Assembly (NCBI GenBank): GCA_003448675.1
Contig: DLXZ01000140.1
Span: 4,606 to 23,422 of the forward strand
Direction of reading: 5' to 3'
Length of the DNA stretch: 18,817 nt
Origin: Porticoccaceae bacterium
GTDB taxonomy: Bacteria; Pseudomonadota; Gammaproteobacteria; Pseudomonadales; Porticoccaceae
Within the stretch, counting starts at the first letter, position 1, and each line of letters starts with the position of its first letter. The notes under the pieces are model-generated. The model worked only from the letters and a program-made list of their open reading frames with translations. It did not search any database and was not told the origin of the DNA. The translations under genes were made by a program, and so were the position numbers. This document shows, piece after piece, positions 13,759-18,817 of the stretch.

Positions 13759-15942
13759 TCAGGCTACGCGCTTGCGGCGATTAGCGACGAAGTCGTGAAG
13801 AATGTATTCGCCCAGGTTGTGGGGCGTGGTGTAGAAAACCCGACCGCCATTCATCTTGGCGATTTTGTCCATAAAGCTGCGCAGGAAGGGACTGCGTTCC
13901 AGCATGAAGGTATTGATGGTGATGTTTTTCTGGGTGCAGCGTTTTACCGCCAACAGCGTTTTGGCGATGGTGACTGGATTTGGTGGGTATTCAAAATAAG
14001 GATACCCGTCTTCCAGGTGAGCCGTTGGCTCGCCATCGGAAATCATAATAATCTGCTTGGTGCCGCTGTGCTCCCGGGCCAGTTTTTTCTCCGCCAAAAT
14101 CAGCGCGTGCTGCATATTGGTACCCATGCTGAACTGATCCACATCCACGGAAATCAGGTCCTGGGGCTTAATTTCGTGAGCATAGGCGGAGAAGCCGATA
14201 ATCGACAGCGTGTCCTTGGGGTAACGGCTACTGATCAGGCTGTGCAGGGCCAGGGCAACTTTCTTGGCGGGCAAAAACGCATCCCGCAGGGCCATGGACA
14301 GGGACAGATCCAGCAACAACACGGTCGAAGTCTTGGTGTTCAGCTCATGGCGGTGGACCTCGAAATCATCCTCCGCCAACTTGATGCCTCGCGATCTTTT
14401 GCCGCCCTCGCCACTGCCCTCTTTATCTAAAGCCGGCAGCTCGCCGCTGGCGCTTTCACGGCGAATGGCATTTTTTAAAGTGCGGGGAATATGCAAGTGT
14501 AAAGGGTCACCAAACTCATAGGCCTTGCTATCCTCCTGCTGATCGCCAAACAGACCCTCCTTGGTGCTGCGGTGATTGCCAAGATTCATATGTTTGAGCT
14601 TGTTGTAGATCTCCTCCAGAGCTTTTTGCCCAATGATGCGGGAACCCCGTGGCGTCATGGTCCATTTATCACCGTCCTTGCGAATATAACCGGCCTTCTC
14701 CAGGGTGTCGGCCAGGTCTTTGAGCTCCTTGAAGTCATCCAGGCCTTCCTCGCCCAGTAGCTCCTTGATCAAATCTTCATCGATGCTGTCCAGGTCTTCG
14801 AAATCCCGGACCCCCTGAAAGTCCTGCTCCAGCCGCTCCAACTGTTGCAGCTCCTCCATCAGCTTCATGGCTGACTGAAAGTCGATGGCCTCTTCGCCGG
14901 AAAAATTGAACTGGCTGGGCTGGGGATTGAGAAACGACAACTCCTTGCTCAGCTTCATCAGCTCCTGCTGCAACTCCGGATCACCGAACTTGCCTTCCAT
15001 CAGGTTTTGCAGCTGGTTGCGCTGATCGGCAGACAGGGAATTCATCAGGGATTGGGTGGCCGCCATCTGGGCTTCCATCTGCTCCAGCAGCGCATCCAGC
15101 GACTCGGGGGGATTGTCGCCGAACATATCGCCGAACTGCTCCATAAACTGGTCAAAGCCTGGCTCTTCGCCGGCGATCTTCTTCACCAGCATCTCATTCA
15201 GGGCCTTGACCATGTCCTTCATGCGCTCCATATCGCCCTCGGACATGGCGTTCACCATGTCGCTCACGTCCTTGAAGAAGGTCTGGGTCATGGCGTCGCG
15301 CAGCTGCTGCATCAGGTCGTCGAATTCCTTTTGCGCCTCGGTATTAAGGAATTCGTAATCCTGCAGGGACTTGATCTGGCCGCTCATATCGGGGGGCAGC
15401 TGGTCGAGCTGGGACTGGTTTCGGGCGGCGATATTTTTTAGCACCTTGTCGGAAAACTTGCCCCGGGAGTCCTGACCTTCGCCGTCACTTTGACTGCTTG
15501 ACCCCGCCTGGCCTTCTGCCTGGCTGGATTGAGCACCATCACTGCTCTTATCTCCATCACCCTGGCCATTCCGGCCGCCCGGTTCGTCTCCCTGTTGCTG
15601 ACCGGCGTCCTTAAGCCAGTCCTGGACGGTCTGTTTTTCCTTATCGAGAATCTGCTCCAGTTGTTCTTTCAAGCCATCGAACAGGCTGTCGAGGTTATAA
15701 CGCTCCAGCTGTTCCCGCCGTTGTTGGCGCAGCTTGCGGAGCATGTCGTGGATGCCCGAAAGTCTCTGCTCCCCGGACATGGCGCCACCCCGCCGCAACA
15801 TGGATTTCAGCGCTTGCTGAATATTGCCGGAGTAGAGAAAGTCGTCGGACAGGGCACCCATCAAATCGTCGGCGCTGTGACGCTGACGTTGCCTGCCATC
15901 CCACTGAAAGTAGCGATAGAGCGCTGAACTGGGCGTTGCCAT
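13759..15942 (-). CDS. von Willebrand factor A domain protein, partner of the AAA+ ATPase
   Basis: A 727-residue protein with a C-terminal VWA domain (about 535-720). The metal-ion-dependent adhesion site is complete: DLSLS (Asp545, Ser547, Ser549), Thr608 in MGTNM and Asp636 in ISDGEP. The N-terminal 500 residues are highly charged and helical, rich in Glu, Gln, Leu and Met, and are interrupted by a Gly/Gln/Ser/Asp-rich flexible linker at about 110-160. No signal peptide or membrane helix is visible, so it should be cytoplasmic. VWA proteins encoded next to MoxR/Mg-chelatase-type ATPases (BchD, NorD, CbbO, ViaA) act as adaptors that bring the ATPase to a target protein. The gene follows the ATPase gene by 27 nt on the same strand, clearly one operon. 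The target is unknown. Confidence 0.92.
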   Translation of the reverse strand: MATPSSALYRYFQWDGRQRQRHSADDLMGALSDDFLYSGNIQQALKSMLRRGGAMSGEQRLSGIHDMLRKLRQQRREQLERYNLDSLFDGLKEQLEQILDKEKQTVQDWLKDAGQQQGDEPGGRNGQGDGDKSSDGAQSSQAEGQAGSSSQSDGEGQDSRGKFSDKVLKNIAARNQSQLDQLPPDMSGQIKSLQDYEFLNTEAQKEFDDLMQQLRDAMTQTFFKDVSDMVNAMSEGDMERMKDMVKALNEMLVKKIAGEEPGFDQFMEQFGDMFGDNPPESLDALLEQMEAQMAATQSLMNSLSADQRNQLQNLMEGKFGDPELQQELMKLSKELSFLNPQPSQFNFSGEEAIDFQSAMKLMEELQQLERLEQDFQGVRDFEDLDSIDEDLIKELLGEEGLDDFKELKDLADTLEKAGYIRKDGDKWTMTPRGSRIIGQKALEEIYNKLKHMNLGNHRSTKEGLFGDQQEDSKAYEFGDPLHLHIPRTLKNAIRRESASGELPALDKEGSGEGGKRSRGIKLAEDDFEVHRHELNTKTSTVLLLDLSLSMALRDAFLPAKKVALALHSLISSRYPKDTLSIIGFSAYAHEIKPQDLISVDVDQFSMGTNMQHALILAEKKLAREHSGTKQIIMISDGEPTAHLEDGYPYFEYPPNPVTIAKTLLAVKRCTQKNITINTFMLERSPFLRSFMDKIAKMNGGRVFYTTPHNLGEYILHDFVANRRKRVA

Positions 15943-15969
15943 GGCGGGTTCCGGTTTCAGTTTGCCGAT

Positions 15970-17376
15970 TTACGCGCGATACACAAATTGGCCCTGCATG
16001 GTGTCCTTGCTGAGCCGGTCGTTGACATAAAGCCCCTCGAGAATGAACTCAACGGCAGCAGCGCGCAACGCAGGATTATCGGAGCTGGTCAGTTTTAACA
16101 CTGCCTCGCCAAGGCCGGGTAACTGGGCGATTACATCCTGGTAGAAGCCTGAGTGCATGCCCTCGCCCACATCGACAGCGGTCTCGGTGCCAAAGGTCTC
16201 CACCAGGGGTTCCAGCTCATCCACGGAGAAACGCTGGTCGAAGACCTGCTTGACTGCCTCTTCGAATAACTGCCGCAGGATTTCATCTTCCTGATCTTCC
16301 TCCAGCACCTCGAACTCCACCTTGCCGGCCAGGGCCGGAATCAAAAACGGCAGATCGGAAATACGCGGGGCAACCGTGCTGTCCTTGAGGCGAATGGCCC
16401 GGCGCAATGCGTTGGCTATCAGGGTTTCATAGTTGGCGATGGACGCCCTGACCGAGACCCCGGAGCGCTGGCTGATATCCGGCGATCGGCGGGCCAGGTG
16501 AGTGACTTCCACCACGACCTCTTTCATATAGTCGGGCACTTCCAGCGTGTAACCTTCCAGCGCCGCGTACTGGAACTCCTGTTCCATAATACGGATTTCC
16601 TGCTCCCGCTCCCGGGGGTAATGGCTGCGTATCTGGGCGCCGAAGCGATCCTTGAGGGGTGTGATAATACGCCCGCGATTGGTGTAATCCTCGGGGTTGG
16701 CGGTGGCCAGCACGACAATATCGAGGGGCAGGCGTACTTTGTGGCCACGAATCTGGATGTCCTTTTCTTCCATAATATTGAGCAGACCCACCTGAATGCG
16801 CTCGGCCAGATCCGGCAGCTCGTTGATGGCGAAAATACCGCGGTTGGTTTTCGGAATAATGCCGTAGTGAATGGTCAGCTCATCGGAGAGATAGCGGCCC
16901 TCGGCCACCTTGATGGGGTCCACCTCGCCGATCAGGTCCGCCACTGTAATATCCGGGGTGGCCAGTTTTTCCCCGTAGCGTTGATCCCGGTGCAGCCAGG
17001 TAATGGGTGTTTCATCACCCTTTTCCGCCACCAGCGCCCTGGCCTGGGCGGAGATCGGCTCAAAGGGGTTTTCCGGTATCTCAACACCAGCAATGACGGG
17101 TGTGTATTCATCGAGCAGACTGACCAGGGAACGCAACAGCCGGGTCTTGGCCTGCCCCCTCTCCCCCAGTAGCACCACATCCTGACCAGCGAGAATGGCG
17201 TTTTCCAGCTCGGGAATCACCGTGTCCTGGTAGCCGATAACACCGGGAAAAAGCTCCTCCCCCGACCCCAGCTTACGAACCAGATTGCGCTGCATCTCCT
17301 CACGAATGGGCAAAACCTGGTAGCCGGACTGTTTCAGCGCCCCCAGTGTGGTTGGTCGTTCGCTATCTCGCACCAT
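15970..17376 (-). CDS. AAA+ ATPase of the magnesium-chelatase (ChlI)/MoxR type
   Basis: A 468-residue AAA+ protein. The core spans about 40-310: Walker A-like GERGQAKT (71-78), Walker B-like IFAINE (181-186), a sensor-1 TANPED (Asn227 region) and a possible arginine finger in LKDRFGAQI (Arg244). A helical lid and a C-terminal acidic segment (EVLEEDQEDEI) follow. Walker A has Ala where the consensus GxxxxGK has Gly, and Walker B has Asn-Glu instead of Asp-Glu. Lys77 and the catalytic Glu186 remain, so ATP hydrolysis is plausible. The family remodels or metallates target proteins together with a VWA partner, which is encoded directly downstream. From memory, Mycobacterium tuberculosis Rv0958/Rv0959 has the same arrangement. 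The ATG at 17376 has AAGGAG about 4-5 nt upstream, a strong start. Confidence 0.92.
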   Translation of the reverse strand: MVRDSERPTTLGALKQSGYQVLPIREEMQRNLVRKLGSGEELFPGVIGYQDTVIPELENAILAGQDVVLLGERGQAKTRLLRSLVSLLDEYTPVIAGVEIPENPFEPISAQARALVAEKGDETPITWLHRDQRYGEKLATPDITVADLIGEVDPIKVAEGRYLSDELTIHYGIIPKTNRGIFAINELPDLAERIQVGLLNIMEEKDIQIRGHKVRLPLDIVVLATANPEDYTNRGRIITPLKDRFGAQIRSHYPREREQEIRIMEQEFQYAALEGYTLEVPDYMKEVVVEVTHLARRSPDISQRSGVSVRASIANYETLIANALRRAIRLKDSTVAPRISDLPFLIPALAGKVEFEVLEEDQEDEILRQLFEEAVKQVFDQRFSVDELEPLVETFGTETAVDVGEGMHSGFYQDVIAQLPGLGEAVLKLTSSDNPALRAAAVEFILEGLYVNDRLSKDTMQGQFVYRA

Positions 17377-17548
17377 GTTTCTCCTTTTGCTACTTGAGCT
17401 GCCACTGAAGGCTCTTTGTTCGCGGGAGTACTTATTGTTATTCGGGTCACCGCCACGCCACTATCACCAAGCAGGGTGCGCGACGCGACGTCATCATCTA
17501 CAGCTTACTTTGGCCACTCACCGATTCAAGCACCGCTTCAGCCAATTC

Positions 17549-17557
17549 TGTTATAAA
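17549..17557 (+). promoter_or_regulatory. Candidate extended -10 promoter element
   Basis: TGTTATAAA fits the extended -10 pattern TGnTATAAT with one mismatch. No good -35 is found upstream, which extended -10 promoters tolerate. Transcription would start near 17564 and give a leader of about 150 nt for the gene at 17713, containing both hairpins. Confidence 0.35.
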
Positions 17558-17602
17558 AAATTTGTTTTTAAACGCCTAAAGCATTTGGTACGTTATTTTA
17601 GG

Positions 17603-17634
17603 GACTGGCTTCCACCAAATTCGGGAAGCCAGTC
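17603..17634. repeat. Perfect 11-bp inverted repeat (hairpin)
   Basis: The arms GACTGGCTTCC (17603-17613) and GGAAGCCAGTC (17624-17634) are exact complements around a 10-nt loop. No T-run follows on either strand, so it is not a standard intrinsic terminator. It could be a protein-binding operator in the divergent region or a leader structure. Confidence 0.7.
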
Positions 17635-17672
17635 GCGTATTAACATTCCAGATCAATTGGCACGCACAGCAA

Positions 17673-17690
17673 CCGCGATAAGCTTCGCGG
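17673..17690. repeat. Perfect 6-bp GC-rich hairpin before the ribosome binding site
   Basis: The arms CCGCGA (17673-17678) and TCGCGG (17685-17690) flank the 6-nt loop TAAGCT. The structure ends about 12 nt before the GGAG at 17703-17706 that serves the gene at 17713, so it could influence translation there. Confidence 0.45.
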
Positions 17691-17712
17691 AATCATCCCC
17701 GTGGAGTACAAC

Positions 17713-18234
17713 ATGGAACGCATTATCATCGGCAATAACTTTCCCAATCAACCGATTCTAAAAGTGCTTATCGGTGTGCCGTTAATCTATTTGCCCCTGA
17801 TAACTTCCATTCCGTTTGTCATCATTTGCGTGTTTCTGGTGAAAACCCATTTGCGGCTTATGGGTGCGCAAAATATCCGCTCCTACTGGGATTTCGTGCC
17901 GCCCTGGTTGAGCCACCGCTATCGCAACTCAGAGCAGATCATTTATTCCACCGGCGCCCGCTGGCATAGCCTGCGCCGCTTTCGCTGGTACTGGGTCTTC
18001 AACTGCAAACTCTACTGTCCCCTGAGTGTGGCGTTATTTCGCTACAACGCCTATCTGGTGAAAATTGTCGAGAACTGGTGGTGTCCCTTCAACCATAATG
18101 AAAAAGCAGCCTACGCGGAGGGCGCCATCGACAAATCCTATTGGCATCTGCATGAGCAGGAAAAAGAGCTTTTGCACCCCGAAGATCGAGACAATCCCAT
18201 CTGGAACGAAGAACAGTCATCCCGAGAGGATTAA
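17713..18234 (+). CDS. Hypothetical membrane protein, aromatic-rich
   Basis: I do not recognise this 173-residue protein. It has one or two membrane segments near residues 15-45, then a cytoplasmic or periplasmic part rich in Trp, Tyr, Phe and Arg (SYWDFVPPWLSHRY, ARWHSLRRFRWYWVF). Three cysteines lie in NCKLYCP (98-103) and NWWCPFNH (121-128), and the C-terminal tail is acidic (HEQEKELLHPEDRD, NEEQSSRED). The even spacing of Cys and the WWCPF motif suggest a conserved fold rather than a random frame. The ATG at 17713 has GGAG 6 nt upstream and is preferred to a GTG at 17701. The gene is divergent from the AAA+/VWA operon; it may share regulation with that operon, but a functional link is only a hypothesis. 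Confidence 0.75.
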   Translation: MERIIIGNNFPNQPILKVLIGVPLIYLPLITSIPFVIICVFLVKTHLRLMGAQNIRSYWDFVPPWLSHRYRNSEQIIYSTGARWHSLRRFRWYWVFNCKLYCPLSVALFRYNAYLVKIVENWWCPFNHNEKAAYAEGAIDKSYWHLHEQEKELLHPEDRDNPIWNEEQSSRED

Positions 18235-18375
18235 GCGCCCGGCCATTGCTCGCTGCCCCTTGCCCCAATCCCGTTTCACCAGCGCGGCATAGCGAATAAT
18301 CCGGCACCTACGCTCGGGCAGCTACACACTCCAAGCACAGTGGCACGCGCCGTGGCATCGGCGAGCGGCATTCCA

Positions 18376-18404
18376 TTGTCTCCCCCCCGGGAAGTCTCTA
18401 TGAT
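18376..18404 (+). promoter_or_regulatory. Candidate sigma-70 promoter of the CoA-transferase gene
   Basis: TTGTCT (18376-18381, four of six matches to the -35) and TATGAT (18399-18404, five of six matches to the -10) are separated by exactly 17 bp. Transcription would begin near 18411, leaving a leader of about 50 nt before the ATG at 18462. That leader contains a small GTTAT/ATAAC hairpin. The spacer includes a run of seven C. Confidence 0.5.
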
Positions 18405-18461
18405 CCCCGGCAATAACGGGTAAGGTTATTCCGAGATAACGACAGACACAGGGCGGTAAAC

Positions 18462-18817
18462 ATGGCAAAAAAACACATTCTCGACGGCATCCGCGTGCTC
18501 GATTTTTCTCAGCACGTTGCCGGCCCCGGCTGCACCAAAATGATGGCCGAAATGGGCGCGGAAATTATCAAACTGGAACTGGCCCCGGCCGGTGAGCAAA
18601 TTCGCCAGGTGGGTTTGAAGATCAACGACCGCAGTGTCTACTTTATTCAACAAAACCGCGGCAAAAAAAGCCTCTGCGTGGATATGCGCACCGACGAAGG
18701 CAAGCAAATTGTCTACGATCTGGTCAAACAGGTGGACATCGTGATAGAGAACTTCGCCCCCGGCGCCATTGCCCGCCTGGGCCTGCCGTGGGAGAAAGTC
18801 CACGAGCTCAACCCCGA
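18462..18817 (+). CDS. CaiB/BaiF family (family III) CoA-transferase, N-terminal part (3' truncated)
   Basis: The first 118 residues of a protein that runs off the right edge. The family III signatures are clear: LDGIRVLDFSQHVAGPGCTK near the start, AEMGAEIIKLEL (residues 29-40), QQNRGKKSLCVDM (63-75) and VIENFAPGAIARLGL (94-108). These enzymes (formyl-CoA transferase, carnitine CoA-transferase, alpha-methylacyl-CoA racemase and relatives) move CoA between organic acids. The catalytic Asp, usually near residue 170, lies outside the window, so the racemase and transferase branches cannot be separated here. The start is ATG 18462 with AGGGCGG about 5-11 nt upstream. The 227-bp gap before it contains a good promoter candidate, so it probably begins a new transcription unit extending to the right, likely a further CoA-ester pathway. 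Confidence 0.92.
   Translation, partial: MAKKHILDGIRVLDFSQHVAGPGCTKMMAEMGAEIIKLELAPAGEQIRQVGLKINDRSVYFIQQNRGKKSLCVDMRTDEGKQIVYDLVKQVDIVIENFAPGAIARLGLPWEKVHELNP

Larger units (their letters stand above)
17377..17712. promoter_or_regulatory. Divergent regulatory region between the AAA+ gene and the small membrane-protein gene
   Basis: This 336 bp region has no convincing gene; an open frame at 17348-17761 (+) runs through it but lacks protein-like features. It is AT-rich around 17549-17600 and holds the two hairpins and the extended -10 listed separately. A promoter for the - strand AAA+/VWA operon must also lie here but I could not place it. Confidence 0.55.

Noticed and set aside
13693..14430. 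245-residue open frame opposite the VWA gene
   Set aside because: Antisense to the VWA domain with its complete metal site; translation looks like reverse-strand composition.
15007..15441. Leu/His-rich 144-residue open frame opposite the VWA gene
   Set aside because: The apparent repeats (HVLEEGLGH, HHVAHVL) come from the reverse complement of Glu/Met/Asp-rich helices in the VWA protein.
16498..17172. 224-residue open frame opposite the AAA+ gene
   Set aside because: Antisense shadow; the AAA+ frame on the other strand has all ATPase motifs and a strong ribosome binding site.
17348..17761. 137-residue open frame across the AAA+ upstream region
   Set aside because: It starts inside the AAA+ gene, crosses the AT-rich regulatory region and overlaps the better-supported gene at 17713 in another frame.
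1..18817. CRISPR array, tRNA/rRNA genes, insertion sequences or phage genes
   Set aside because: I looked for regularly spaced repeats, transposase or integrase motifs and tRNA-like cloverleafs with CCA ends and saw none; a covariance-model scan would be needed to exclude small RNAs.

Overview
The window carries 15 protein-coding genes, two of them cut by the window edges, and no RNA gene, CRISPR array, transposon or plasmid/phage gene that I can recognise. Tightly packed genes with good Shine-Dalgarno (SD) sites, moderately GC-rich coding sequence, an outer-membrane lipoprotein and a complete RND efflux system point to a Gram-negative bacterium. The CoA-ester catabolic enzymes (crotonase, SDR, family III CoA-transferase, luciferase-like oxidoreductase, hydantoinase-B-type carboxylase) fit an environmental, probably marine or soil, gammaproteobacterium. 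The genus is not resolvable from this sequence alone.

Layout. (1) Positions 2-3200, + strand: a catabolic operon of four genes with 34-49 nt spacers. They are the C-terminal part of a HyuB-type subunit fused to a zinc-ribbon tail like the acetone carboxylase gamma subunit, a crotonase whose active-site pattern is that of an enoyl-CoA isomerase, a luciferase-like flavin oxidoreductase, and a nitroreductase-family flavoprotein. (2) Positions 3321-4656, - strand: a MOSC-domain protein and a twin zinc-ribbon protein. (3) Positions 4788-6393, + strand: an endonuclease/exonuclease/phosphatase-fold protein followed by a membrane fatty-acid-hydroxylase/sterol-desaturase-type protein. (4) Positions 6377-12205, - strand: a complete tripartite RND efflux operon in the order outer-membrane factor, membrane-fusion protein, permease, with 2 nt and overlapping junctions and no adjacent regulator. 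(5) A 459 bp gap without a convincing gene. (6) Positions 12665-13606, - strand: a short-chain dehydrogenase of the hydroxyacyl-CoA dehydrogenase type. (7) Positions 13759-17376, - strand: an AAA+ ATPase of the magnesium-chelatase/MoxR kind followed by a 727-residue von Willebrand factor A (VWA) protein. (8) Positions 17713-18234, + strand: an unrecognised small membrane protein, divergent from the AAA+ gene across a 336 bp region with two perfect hairpins. (9) Position 18462 to the end, + strand: the start of a family III CoA-transferase, preceded by a good sigma-70-like promoter.

The edges (carboxylase, crotonase, LLM oxidoreductase at the left; SDR in the middle; CoA-transferase at the right) look like parts of degradation pathways running through CoA thioesters. 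The most system-like unit is the AAA+/VWA pair. Its Walker A and Walker B deviate from consensus, and a novel aromatic-rich membrane protein lies divergently next to it. Its substrate is unknown from sequence.
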